This document shows, piece after piece, positions 34,928-43,286 of a DNA stretch of 64,000 bases. This stretch comes from Streptomyces sp. G-G2 (GTDB taxonomy: Bacteria > Actinomycetota > Actinomycetes > Streptomycetales > Streptomycetaceae). A program made the position numbers and the translations under genes. The notes beneath the pieces were generated by a model. It searched no databases. It had not been told where the DNA came from and worked only from the letters and a program-made list of their open reading frames with translations. The stretch spans positions 1 through 64,000 of the forward strand of contig NZ_JASISO010000008.1 in NCBI RefSeq assembly GCF_030063135.1. The letters are read 5' to 3'. Position 1 is the stretch's first letter. Every line of letters starts with the position of its first letter.

Positions 34928-36334
34928 ATGAGTGCGCGGACCACAGCGGAAGCGGAACCGGGCGCGGGGGACGGCGGAGGCGGCGGCGGCGAGGGAGCCG
35001 ACGGCGGGAGAGCGGAGGCGGCCGCGCGCAAGCGCGAGCAGCACGGCTGGTACTTCTACGACTTCGCCTGCTCGGTGTACTCCACGAGCGTGCTCACGGT
35101 GTTCCTCGGGCCCTACCTGACGGCGGTGGCCAAGGCCGCCGCGGACTCCCACGGCTACGTCCATCCGCTCGGCATACCCGTGCGGGCCGGGTCGTTCTTC
35201 GCGTACTCGGTGTCGGCGTCGGTGATCGTGGCCGTCCTGATCATGCCGCTGGTGGGCGCGGTGGCCGACCGCAGCGGACGCAAGAAGCCGCTGCTCGCGG
35301 CGGCGGCGTACACGGGCGCCGCGGCCACGGCCGGGATGTTCTTCCTGGGCGGCGACCGCTACCTGCTGGGCGGGCTGCTGCTGATCGTCGCGAACGCCGC
35401 GCTGGCGGTCTCGATGGTGCTCTACAACGCCTACCTGCCGCAGATCGCCGGTCCGGACGAGCGGGACACCGTCTCCTCGCGGGGCTGGGCCTTCGGCTAC
35501 ACCTCGGGCGCCTTCGTCCTCGTGCTGAACCTGGTCCTGTTCCAGGGCCACGACTCCTTCGGCCTCACCGAGGGCGCGGCCGTGCGGATCTGCCTGGCCT
35601 CGGCCGGTCTCTGGTGGGGCGCCTTCGCGATCATCCCGCTGCGGCGGCTGCGGGACCGGGCGGTGGTGCGCGAGGCGTCCTCGGCCCCGGCCGTCAGCGG
35701 CTGGCGGCAGCTGATCGCGACACTGAAGGACATGCGGCGCTATCCGCTGACCCTGTCGTTCCTGCTCGCGTACCTGATCTACAACGACGGCGTGCAGACG
35801 GTGATCTCCCAGGCCTCGATCTACGGCTCCGAGGAGCTGGAGCTGGAGCAGTCCACCCTGATCGTGGCGGTGCTGCTGGTCCAGGTGCTCGCGGTGGCGG
35901 GCGCGCTGGGGATGGGCCGTCTGGCCCGGACGTACGGCGCGAAGCGGACGATCCTCGGTTCGCTGGCCGCGTGGGGGCTGACCCTGACCGCCGGGTACTT
36001 CCTCCCGGCCCGCACTCCGGTGTGGTTCTTCGCCCTCGCGTCGATGATCGGGCTGGTGCTCGGCGGCAGCCAGGCGCTCTCCCGCTCGCTGTTCTCCCAC
36101 CTCGTCCCGGCGGGCAGGGAGGCCGAGTACTTCTCCGCGTACGAGATGAGCGACCGGGGACTGAGCTGGGTGGGGCCCCTGGTCTTCGGGCTGACCTACC
36201 AGCTCACGGGCAGTTACCGCACGGCGATCATCTCGTTGGTGGTGTTCTTCGCACTGGGATTCGTGCTGCTCGCACGGGTGCCGGTGCGCCGCGCGGTGGA
36301 GGCGGCGGGGAATCCTGTCCCCGAGAGGATCTGA
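34928..36334 (+). CDS. MFS transporter of the UMF1 family
   Basis: The 468-residue protein has 12 predicted transmembrane helices after a Gly/Glu-rich N-terminal tail (1-38). The UMF1/Atg22-like signature begins QHGWYFYDFACSVYSTSV. Typical MFS loops include GAVADRSGRKKPLL between helices 2 and 3. The substrate is unknown; bacterial members sit near lipid or amino-acid genes. The ATG at 34928 has GAGGGGG upstream. It lies 67 bases after the glycerophosphodiesterase gene, so it might export or import a related glycerol compound. Confidence 0.87.
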   Translation: MSARTTAEAEPGAGDGGGGGGEGADGGRAEAAARKREQHGWYFYDFACSVYSTSVLTVFLGPYLTAVAKAAADSHGYVHPLGIPVRAGSFFAYSVSASVIVAVLIMPLVGAVADRSGRKKPLLAAAAYTGAAATAGMFFLGGDRYLLGGLLLIVANAALAVSMVLYNAYLPQIAGPDERDTVSSRGWAFGYTSGAFVLVLNLVLFQGHDSFGLTEGAAVRICLASAGLWWGAFAIIPLRRLRDRAVVREASSAPAVSGWRQLIATLKDMRRYPLTLSFLLAYLIYNDGVQTVISQASIYGSEELELEQSTLIVAVLLVQVLAVAGALGMGRLARTYGAKRTILGSLAAWGLTLTAGYFLPARTPVWFFALASMIGLVLGGSQALSRSLFSHLVPAGREAEYFSAYEMSDRGLSWVGPLVFGLTYQLTGSYRTAIISLVVFFALGFVLLARVPVRRAVEAAGNPVPERI

Positions 36335-36655
36335 ACGCGCGCGAACGTACGAGAACGGGCGGGACAGCCGATCTGGCGAACGAGTTCCGAACAAATTTAG
36401 ACGTTGAAGCGAAGGGCCGGTAGTGTACGCCTTTGGCCTGCCAGGCGGACCGTTACTGCGTACTCGATGAATGAAGACGCTGGGTGACATCTGCTGCCAG
36501 ATGTGACAAAACGGGCATTGGTGGGTACAACAAGGGGCGGTACGACGGGCGACGCATGACCCGGAGCGGGAATCAATACCGCCGACCGGACGTTGACCTG
36601 ATGACGACGACAGCGACACCTGTCCTGTGGGCGACAAGCCCGGGAGGCACGATTC
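36335..36655 (+). promoter_or_regulatory. rbpA upstream region with SigR-type promoter (36568-36594)
   Basis: GGGAAT at 36568-36573 and GTT at 36592-36594 are separated by exactly 18 bases. This matches the GGGAAT-N18-GTT consensus of the disulphide-stress sigma factor SigR. SigR control of rbpA is known in S. coelicolor. A second possible promoter, TTAGAC-N18-TAGTGT (36397-36426), lies further upstream and could give basal expression. The remaining bases hold no open frame with coding bias. Confidence 0.8.
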
Positions 36656-37030
36656 ATGAGTGAGCGAGCTCTCCGCGGTACGCGCCTCGTGGTTACCAGC
36701 TACGAGACGGACCGCGGCATCGATCTGGCCCCGCGCCAGGCGGTGGAGTACGCATGCCAGAACGGACATCGCTTTGAGATGCCGTTCTCGGTTGAGGCCG
36801 ACATTCCGCCGGAGTGGGAGTGCAAGGCGTGCGGCGCCATGGCACTTCTGGTGGACGGCGACGGGCCCGAAGAGAAGAAGGGCAAGCCTGCGCGAACGCA
36901 CTGGGACATGCTCATGGAGCGACGCACCCGCGAGGAGCTCGAGGAAGTGCTGGCCGAAAGGCTGGCGGTCCTCCGTTCCGGCGCCATGAACATTGCCGTG
37001 CATCCGCGGGACAGCCGCAAGTCCGCCTGA
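36656..37030 (+). CDS. rbpA: RNA polymerase-binding protein RbpA
   Basis: The 124-residue protein has the RbpA core with a zinc-binding set (CQNGHRF and WECKACGAMA) and the basic linker EEKKGKPARTHW. The C-terminal sigma-interaction helix contains WDMLMERRTREELEEVLAERLAVLR. RbpA binds the principal sigma factor and stabilises open complexes in actinobacteria; loss raises rifampicin sensitivity. Length matches the S. coelicolor protein. It is a single gene with a SigR-type promoter and a strong terminator. Confidence 0.97.
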   Translation: MSERALRGTRLVVTSYETDRGIDLAPRQAVEYACQNGHRFEMPFSVEADIPPEWECKACGAMALLVDGDGPEEKKGKPARTHWDMLMERRTREELEEVLAERLAVLRSGAMNIAVHPRDSRKSA

Positions 37031-37047
37031 CACCCGGACACCGAACA

Positions 37048-37090
37048 GCCGAGGGCCCCCGCCACATTCCGTGTGGCGGGGGCCCTCGGC
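37048..37090. terminator. Very strong terminator after rbpA
   Basis: GCCGAGGGCCCCCGCCACA pairs perfectly with TGTGGCGGGGGCCCTCGGC (19 pairs) around a 5-base loop, 17 bases after the rbpA stop. The convergent fxsA-like gene ends about 125 bases further right. Confidence 0.92.
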
Positions 37091-37215
37091 TCGTTCTCAC
37101 GCACCACCCGCGCGCTGCTCGACCGCGCGGCGCGCCGCACCGGCGCCGGCCGGGCATCTGGGCGTACGTCGCCAAGCTGCCCGGCCGTACGTCGTTCAGC
37201 CGGCCGTACGGCGCC

Positions 37216-37815
37216 TCAGGGGGCCAGCGGCGGGCGGTGGCCGGTGTCCGGGCCGGGGCGCCGGACCTCGTCCTCCCGGACCACCTCGCCCCGCACCACC
37301 ATGCCGTCGGGCTGGTGGATCCGGGCCTGCTGGAAGGCGTCACCGAGGGGGCCCGCGGACGCGGAGGCCATGGTGCGCTCCAGCGAACGGGCCGCGCGGC
37401 GGCCGACCCAGGCCCGGACGGGCGGCAGCAGGAGCAGCAGGCCGAGCACGTCGGAGAGCAGGCCGGGCAGGATCAGCAGCAGGCCTCCGAGCATCACCAG
37501 GCCGTTGCCCGAGCCGGGCTGCTGCGGGGCGGGCCGCTCGCCCGTCTGGGCCTTCTGGAAGGTCTGTGCGAGGTTCTGGAAGGCGCGCCGCCCGGCCCGC
37601 TTGATGACCACCACGCCGAGCGCCAGACCGCCCGCGATCACCGCGGCCACGGCGAGTCCGCCGCCCACCCCCGCGAGCAGGCTGAGCAGCCAGATCTCCA
37701 GGATGAGCCAGGCGGCTACCGCCAGGGGAACGAACGTACGGGCGGGCGAGCGCCGCCGGGGGGCCGCCGAAGGGGCCCCGGGCCTCGCCTTCGAGGTGGG
37801 AAAGCCGGTCGTCAT
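37216..37815 (-). CDS. FxsA family membrane protein
   Basis: The 199-residue protein has three or four hydrophobic segments (about 28-66 and 105-130) and the FxsA pattern ILEIWLLSLLAGVGGG and MLGGLLLILPGLLSDVLGLLLLLPPVR. E. coli FxsA relieves F-plasmid exclusion of phage T7; its normal role is unknown. The C-terminus is polar and disordered. It lies downstream of, and in the same direction as, ppm1 (68 bases). Confidence 0.88.
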   Translation of the reverse strand: MTTGFPTSKARPGAPSAAPRRRSPARTFVPLAVAAWLILEIWLLSLLAGVGGGLAVAAVIAGGLALGVVVIKRAGRRAFQNLAQTFQKAQTGERPAPQQPGSGNGLVMLGGLLLILPGLLSDVLGLLLLLPPVRAWVGRRAARSLERTMASASAGPLGDAFQQARIHQPDGMVVRGEVVREDEVRRPGPDTGHRPPLAP

Positions 37816-37883
37816 ACCACCCAGTGTGCCTGGGCCCCCGTAAAAGCCACCTCAATCGGAGGTACCGGACATCCCCTAAGGGG

Positions 37884-38657
37884 TCAGGACCGCTTCCTGG
37901 CTCCGGGGACCAGCTGCGCGACGCGGGCCGACACGCCCCACTGGGTGACCCGCCACAGGGCCTCCACCACGATGTCGCGGCTCATCTTGCTGTCCCCGAA
38001 CTCGCGCTCGACGAAGGTGATGGGCACCTCCACCACGTGGAAGCCCGCGCTCACCGCGCGCCGGGCCAGGTCGACCTGGAAGCAGTACCCGGCCGAGGCC
38101 ACCCGCTCCAGGCCCAGGCCCTCCAGCGTCTCGCGGCGGAAGGCGCGGTAGCCGCCGGTCACGTCCCGGATCGGCACGTCCAGCATCAGCCGGGAGTACG
38201 TCGAGCCGCCGCGCGAGAGCAGCACCCGGTGGCGGGGCCAATTGACCACCCGGCCGCCGGGCACCCAGCGCGAGCCGAGCACCAGGTCGGCGCCCTTGAG
38301 GGCGGTCAGCAGCCGGGGCAGCTCCTCGGGCTGGTGGGAGCCGTCGGCGTCCATCTCGACGATGACGCCGTAGTCGCGCTCCAGACCCCAGCGGAATCCC
38401 GCCAGGTAGGCCGCGCCCAGGCCTTCCTTGCCCTTGCGGTGCAGGACGTGCACCTGCTCGTCGGCCGCTGCCAGCCCGTCCGCGAGCTTTCCGGTGCCGT
38501 CGGGGCTGTTGTCGTCCGCCACCAGGACGTGCGCGTGGGGAGCCGCCGCGCGCACGCGGGCGACGATCGGGCCGATGTTCTCCGCCTCGTCGTAGGTCGG
38601 AATGATCACCAGGACCGTCCCGAGCGGGCCGTAGCGCCGCTCACCGCCGTCACTCAC
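37884..38657 (-). CDS. ppm1: Polyprenol monophosphomannose synthase
   Basis: The 257-residue GT2 enzyme moves mannose from GDP-mannose to polyprenyl phosphate at the inner membrane face, feeding protein O-mannosylation. Motifs are [23 protein letters not shown] and the metal-binding [13 protein letters not shown], with GGYRAFRRE and [10 protein letters not shown] further on. It has no membrane helices, as for the single-domain Streptomyces enzyme. The S. coelicolor homologue is needed for phage phiC31 infection because it supplies mannose for the glycosylated receptor. The GTG/ATG question is settled by the ATG at 38657. Confidence 0.92.
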   Translation of the reverse strand: MSDGGERRYGPLGTVLVIIPTYDEAENIGPIVARVRAAAPHAHVLVADDNSPDGTGKLADGLAAADEQVHVLHRKGKEGLGAAYLAGFRWGLERDYGVIVEMDADGSHQPEELPRLLTALKGADLVLGSRWVPGGRVVNWPRHRVLLSRGGSTYSRLMLDVPIRDVTGGYRAFRRETLEGLGLERVASAGYCFQVDLARRAVSAGFHVVEVPITFVEREFGDSKMSRDIVVEALWRVTQWGVSARVAQLVPGARKRS

Positions 38658-39003
38658 AGCTTCCCCTTTGCGCGTCGTTCCCGTCCCGTCACGGAGAACC
38701 GATTTTAGAACAGCGGGAGGGGTGCGACGGAGAGTCGGGGCCGGGGGTCCTTCGGGCCGGCCGGGCGCCCGCTGGCTGCGGGCCGCCGTAACCGTTGTCT
38801 ACTGGACCTCCGAGCCCCGACCAAGGCCACTCGCCCCCACGCTCCTTAGGAGCGGGGAGGGACCCCCGGCCGGCGGAACCTTCCCTCGCCCCCGAGGCGC
38901 GGGCGCGCTGAGCAGACGGAGCCGTCCGGCACGGTCGTCCTGTGGTGGACCCGGCCGAACCTATCCGGGTCCGGGCGCCCGCACCGAACCGAGGCCGGGC
39001 GGA
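38658..39003. other. Intergenic region between ppm1 and an amidohydrolase gene
   Basis: These 346 bases contain the presumed ppm1 promoter (A/T-richer near 38690-38710) and the amidohydrolase terminator (38947-38972). Between them lies GC-rich sequence with no frame showing gene-like codon bias. Confidence 0.5.
38947..38972 (-). terminator. Hairpin terminator after the amidohydrolase gene
   Basis: GGACCCGG pairs exactly with CCGGGTCC around a 10-base loop, 31 bases beyond the amidohydrolase stop. Confidence 0.65.
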
Positions 39004-40635
39004 TCACCCCTGTGGGCGTACGAATACCTCCCGGCCGCCGACCACGGTGGCCAGGCACACCGGCAGATCGGCGCCGGGCGTCAGATCGGGCAGCCCGGGA
39101 GTGCCCGAACGGGGGTCGGTGGACCAGCGGGCGACCCGGTCGTCGGGGGCCTGCACCACCAGCGCCTCGGTCTGCCACAGGGCGTAGTCGGCCGGGGCGC
39201 CCGGCACCAGCACCCCCGCGTCGTCGCGGCCCAGCGCCCGCCAGCCGCCCCGGGTGTGGGCGGTGAAGGCGGCCCGTACGGAGATCCGTTGGGCCGGGGT
39301 CCGGTGGAAGGCGGCCGCGCGGACGGCGCCCCAGGGGTCGAGCGGGGTGACCGGCGCGTCCGAGCCGAAGGCCAGCGGGACGCCCGCCTTGAGCATCGCG
39401 GCGAACGGGTTCAGGGTCCGGGCCCGCTCCGGGCCCAGCCGGTCGGCGTACATCCCCTCCTCGCCGCCCCACGCGGCGTCGAAGGCGGGCTGGACGGAGG
39501 CGGTGAGGCCCAGTTCCGCGAAGGCGGCGATGGTGGCCGGGGTCATCATCTCGGCGTGCTCGACCCGGTGCCGGGCGGCGCGCACCCGGGCCGGGCCGAC
39601 CTTCTCGGCGGCCGCGCGGACGCCGTCGACCACCGCGGTGAGCGCGGCGTCCCCGATGGCGTGGAAACCGGCCTGCAGGCCCGCCTCGGTGCAGGCCGCC
39701 ACATGGGCGGCCACGTCGGTGGCGTCCAGGTAGCCGGTCCCGGTGTGCGCGGCGTCGGCGTACGGGGTGTGCAGACAGGCGGTGTGCGAGCCGAGGGCCC
39801 CGTCGACGAACAGGTCGCCCGCGGCGCCGACGGCGCCCAGCTCGCGGGCCAGTTCGAGGTCGAGGTCGGCCCAGTAGCCGAAGACCCGGGGGCCGGGCCG
39901 TTCGCGCGCGAGGTTCAGCAGGTCGTGGAAGTCCTCGGCCGAGGAGATGTCGGGGCCGCCGCATTCGTGGACGGAGCCGATGCCGAGGGAGGCGGCGTGG
40001 TCCAGGGCGGCCCGCTGGGCCTCGGCGCGCTGGGCGGGGGTGACCGCGGCGAGCGCGGCGGCCCGCACCAGGTGGTGGTCGTCGCGGGTCAGCGGCTCGT
40101 CCCCGGTGGTCCGCACGCCCGGGACCAGGTCCAGCAGGGCGGTGGAGACCACGGCCGAGTGCACGTCCACCCGGCTGAGGTAGAGCGGGCGGCCGCCGGT
40201 GGCCTCGTCCAGCTCCGCCCGGCGCGGGGCGCGCCGTTCGGGCCAGCGGGCCGCGTCCCAGCCGTGCCCGAGCAGCACCCGGTCGGCGGGGCGCCGGTTC
40301 GCGTACGCCCGTACGAGCGCCAGCGCGTCCGGCAGCGAGCGGGCGGCGGTCAGGTCCAGGCCGGTGAGGGCGAGGCCGGTGGCGGTGGTGTGCACGTGGG
40401 CGTCGGTGAAGGCGGGCGTGACGAGCGCGCCGTCCAGGTCGACGACCCGGTCCACGCCCTGGGCGAAGGCGTCGGCGGCGCCTTCGGAGCCGACCCAGGC
40501 GATGTGGCCGCGCTCGACGACCATCGCGGTGGCGAAGGGGTCGGCGGGGCTGTGGACTTCACCCCGGCGGAGCAGGAGGGTCTCGGTCGGGGTGGTTCCG
40601 GCGGCGGTGGCGGAAGCGGCGGTGCGGTCGGTCAT
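39004..40635 (-). CDS. Amidohydrolase family 3 protein (YtcJ-like)
   Basis: The 543-residue metal-dependent hydrolase has the N-terminal metal motif FTDAHVHTTATG. Later segments include SVHECGGPDISS, FHAIGDAALTAVVDG, HRVEHAEMM and the catalytic aspartate region FGSDAPVTPLDPW. The family includes N-substituted formamide deformylase-like enzymes, but the substrate is unknown. No signal peptide is seen. The ATG at 40635 begins MTDRTAAS; the preceding open frame is Arg/Gly-rich shadow. Confidence 0.88.
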   Translation of the reverse strand: MTDRTAASATAAGTTPTETLLLRRGEVHSPADPFATAMVVERGHIAWVGSEGAADAFAQGVDRVVDLDGALVTPAFTDAHVHTTATGLALTGLDLTAARSLPDALALVRAYANRRPADRVLLGHGWDAARWPERRAPRRAELDEATGGRPLYLSRVDVHSAVVSTALLDLVPGVRTTGDEPLTRDDHHLVRAAALAAVTPAQRAEAQRAALDHAASLGIGSVHECGGPDISSAEDFHDLLNLARERPGPRVFGYWADLDLELARELGAVGAAGDLFVDGALGSHTACLHTPYADAAHTGTGYLDATDVAAHVAACTEAGLQAGFHAIGDAALTAVVDGVRAAAEKVGPARVRAARHRVEHAEMMTPATIAAFAELGLTASVQPAFDAAWGGEEGMYADRLGPERARTLNPFAAMLKAGVPLAFGSDAPVTPLDPWGAVRAAAFHRTPAQRISVRAAFTAHTRGGWRALGRDDAGVLVPGAPADYALWQTEALVVQAPDDRVARWSTDPRSGTPGLPDLTPGADLPVCLATVVGGREVFVRPQG

Positions 40636-40762
40636 GGCACCAGTCTCGCGGGTCCCCGGCCCCGGGCCGGACCAGGGTCCCCGCTCGCCCCCTCTCCGGC
40701 CCGCCCGCGCCACCGGCCCGCCCGCGCCGCCGGCTCGCCCGAGCCCCGCCTAGGGGGCATAC

Positions 40763-40906
40763 TCCAGCCCCGCCGGCGTTTGAGGCGCCCCCGGAGGGCC
40801 GACGCGTCGCACCCCTCGGCGGGCCCTCAATCGCCGGGCAGGCTGCCGACGCGCCCCCGCGGGGCTCCGCCCCGGACCCCGCTCCTCAAACGCCGGAGGG
40901 GCTGGA
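40763..40906. repeat. Streptomyces-type dispersed inverted repeat (GGCGTTTGAGG element)
   Basis: The left arm TCCAGCCCCGCCGGCGTTTG (40763-40782, continuing AGG) is mirrored at 40884-40906 by CCTCAAACGCCGGAGGGGCTGGA, with one mismatch. Between them lie GGGCCCTCAATCGCC and a second internal palindrome (GCGGGGCTCCGCCCCGGACCCCGC). This consensus recurs between many Streptomyces genes and is thought to be a mobile or structural repeat of unknown role. The rest of 40636-40981 shows no gene. Confidence 0.75.
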
Positions 40907-40981
40907 AAGGCCCCGGGAGGGCGGGATCGGCCCCAGGCGGGACGGGATCGGCGCTCGGCCGGAAAGGCCCCCGGCGGCGGG

Positions 40982-41431
40982 CTAGACGCGTGGGGGGCGG
41001 GCCTCGTACGGGGTGGAGAGGACCACCGTGGTGCGGGTCGCGACATGGGCCAGGGCGCGGAGGCGGCTCAGGAGGTCCTCCAGTTCCAGGGGCGTCCCGA
41101 CCCGGACCTTGAGGATGTAGTTCTCGTCGCCCGCCACGCTGTGGCAGGCCTCGATCTCGGGGACCCCGGCCAGGCGATCCGCGATGTCGTCCGGCGCGCT
41201 GGGGTCGAACGGTTTCACGGAGATGAAGGCGGTCAGCGGCAGCCCGACGGCCTCGGGATCGACCACGGCCGCGTAGCCGCGGATCACGCCGCGCTGCTCC
41301 AGACGACGTACTCGCTGGTGCACCGCGGACGTGGACAGCCCCGTGGCCTTGCCCAGGTCGGTGTAGCTCATCCGGCCGTCCCGCACGAGCAGATCCACGA
41401 TCTGGCGGTCCAGCTCCTCCATTGCGCTCAT
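40982..41431 (-). CDS. Lrp/AsnC-family transcriptional regulator
   Basis: The 149-residue protein has an N-terminal helix-turn-helix (LDRQIVDLLVRDGRMSYTDLGKATGLSTSAVHQRVRRLEQRGVI). The C-terminal RAM/ligand-binding domain contains DPEAVGLPLTAFISVKP and VAGDENYILKVRV. Lrp-type proteins respond to amino acids. ATG at 41431 is used; ATG at 41422 is possible. TAGGTT lies 8 nt upstream of 41431, with no Shine-Dalgarno. It is divergent from the hypothetical gene at 41637, a likely but unproven target. Confidence 0.9.
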   Translation of the reverse strand: MSAMEELDRQIVDLLVRDGRMSYTDLGKATGLSTSAVHQRVRRLEQRGVIRGYAAVVDPEAVGLPLTAFISVKPFDPSAPDDIADRLAGVPEIEACHSVAGDENYILKVRVGTPLELEDLLSRLRALAHVATRTTVVLSTPYEARPPRV

Positions 41432-41636
41432 AGCCGCCCAACCTATGGCCCAAGTGCGCTCCAGGCCCAGTGGTGTCCACGGGGAAGTGGCACCTGCGGC
41501 AGGCATGTGACCAACCCCACAAGGGTATGCAGGCGTACGCGGGGCGGTTGTGGTTACTCGTGCCGCGCGACGGGAAGTGCTTGCTGTGGCCGCGGCCGAA
41601 CATGCCCGCCCGGCCCACCCAAGGGGGAGTACATCC

Positions 41637-42065
41637 ATGCAGAACACCAAGCGCGCCGGTCGTACCGCACCGGCGTCCCTCGGACGGCTCGACCATTCCG
41701 ACGGCGAGTACGGCGACTTCGACCAGGACGCCGACTTCCCGGACTACGCCGACGCCGAGGCCTTCGACATCCACCACGCCGTCTGCCCCGACTGCGGCCA
41801 GTCCATCGCGCTGGTCGCGGACGAGGAGTTCCTTCCGGAGCACGGGCTCTGCCTGAGCCCGTGGAACCCGTTCGGACTGACGGTCTGCGCGGGCACGGGG
41901 CGGCCCGCCGCCGAGGCGCGGGCGGCGGAGGAGGCGGCGGCCGAGCGGGAGCTGGAGCCGGTCGTGCACCTGACGCTCCCCCAGGGCCTGGACTGGCGGA
42001 CGCAGCCCTTCTCGCACGTCGGCGGTCCGGGCTCGCGTCCTGTCCAGCACGTGCAGGCGGCCTGA
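41637..42065 (+). CDS. Acidic hypothetical protein with a CPDCG motif
   Basis: The 142-residue soluble protein has an acidic stretch DGEYGDFDQDADFPDYADAE (22-41) followed by a CPDCGQS motif, and a later LCLSPWNPFGLTVCAGTG. The cysteines may bind zinc. No family was recognised. AAGGGGGAG precedes the ATG. It is convergent with the phosphotransferase gene, with 5 bases between them. Confidence 0.8.
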   Translation: MQNTKRAGRTAPASLGRLDHSDGEYGDFDQDADFPDYADAEAFDIHHAVCPDCGQSIALVADEEFLPEHGLCLSPWNPFGLTVCAGTGRPAAEARAAEEAAAERELEPVVHLTLPQGLDWRTQPFSHVGGPGSRPVQHVQAA

Positions 42066-42070
42066 GCCCG

Positions 42071-43171
42071 TCAGACGCGGTTCCAGTAGGTTCCCTGCAC
42101 CATGGCGGCGAGGCTGGCATGGTGCAGGATCAGCCCGTCCGGGTCGGCCGGGACCTCCACCTCGCCGAAATGGGCCTGCCGGTAGGCGATCCGCAGCATC
42201 ACGATCCCGTGCCGCAGGGCCGCGTACAGGGTGTGGAAGTCCATGTCCCGCGGGGTGTGGCCGGTGAGTTCCGCGTAGCGTCGCTCCAGGTCGTCCCGGC
42301 GCAGGAAGTCCGGCAGGCCGGGCTGGCCGAAGTTCACCGTGAGGTCCTGGAAGAACCGGTGGAGGTAGACGCTCCAGCCGAGGTCCACCTCGCGCGGGGC
42401 GTACGCCGCCATCTCCCAGTCCAGTACGGCGGCGGCCCGGAAGCCGTCGTAGACGACGTTGCCGATCCGGGCGTCGCCCCAGTTGAGTACGGCGGGGCCC
42501 TCGTCGGCGGGCCAGATCTCCTCCAGCCGGTCGAAGGCCCGCTCCAGCAGCGGTGAGCGGGCGAGTCCGGCCACCACCCACTCGTAGTAGGCGCGCTGGG
42601 CGTCCACGTGCCGTCGCAGCGGGCTGCCCGTGCCCCGCGGGAGGAGGAACGCGGCCTCCTCCGGTGGGAACTGGTCGTGCAGCCGGGCGAGCAGCGAGAC
42701 GCTCTCCTCCTGGAGCGCGGCGCGTTCGGCGTCGCTCGCCGCGTGCAGCCAGTTGCCCTCGTAGGTATAGGGCATGACGTCGGGCGGCACCCGGCCCTCG
42801 GCGCGGGCCATCACGAAGAAGGGGGCGCCGAGCGGCTCCGGGTCCTCCTCCAGCCACCACGCGCGCGGCACGGGCACGTCGGTGTGCTCCGCCACCAGGC
42901 TCATCACCCGGTGCTGGCGGGGCATGTCGTAGGCGGGGAAGACGGTGTAGGCGTCCGGGTCGGCGGCCAGGCGCAGCGCGCAGGCCCGAACGGGGGTGTC
43001 GGGGTGGTCGATGTCGAAGAGCAGGGTCTCGCTGGACATGCCGTTGGAGCCGGGTACGGAGATGTTGGTGACCTCCGCACCGGGGAGGCGGGTGCCGAGC
43101 CAGGCCGCGAGGCGACGGCCGAGTTCCCCGGGTTCCCGGGTGGAGGTGCGGGGACGTGGAGCCGTGGCCAT
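42071..43171 (-). CDS. Aminoglycoside-phosphotransferase-like (APH/CHK) family protein
   Basis: The 366-residue protein has the protein-kinase-like APH fold. The nucleotide loop is NISVPGSNGMSSETLLFDI, and the catalytic loop reads LNWGDARIGNVVYDG, with Asn-Trp in place of the usual His-Gly before Asp. The metal-binding segment is AAVLDWEMAAYAP. Members near acyl-CoA dehydrogenase genes are often misnamed; true substrates are unknown and may be sterol- or lipid-like. It follows the neighbouring DUF gene in the same direction (115 bases), and the pair recurs in actinobacteria. Confidence 0.82.
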   Translation of the reverse strand: MATAPRPRTSTREPGELGRRLAAWLGTRLPGAEVTNISVPGSNGMSSETLLFDIDHPDTPVRACALRLAADPDAYTVFPAYDMPRQHRVMSLVAEHTDVPVPRAWWLEEDPEPLGAPFFVMARAEGRVPPDVMPYTYEGNWLHAASDAERAALQEESVSLLARLHDQFPPEEAAFLLPRGTGSPLRRHVDAQRAYYEWVVAGLARSPLLERAFDRLEEIWPADEGPAVLNWGDARIGNVVYDGFRAAAVLDWEMAAYAPREVDLGWSVYLHRFFQDLTVNFGQPGLPDFLRRDDLERRYAELTGHTPRDMDFHTLYAALRHGIVMLRIAYRQAHFGEVEVPADPDGLILHHASLAAMVQGTYWNRV

Positions 43172-43286
43172 GGACGGCCACCCCTTTCTGTCGTGGACCG
43201 CCGGCCGGCCGCTGCCGGTGCCGGTGCCGCTGCCGCTGCCGGGCTGATGCCGGACGGCTGTCCGGGCCGCTGCCCGGGCTTCGCTC

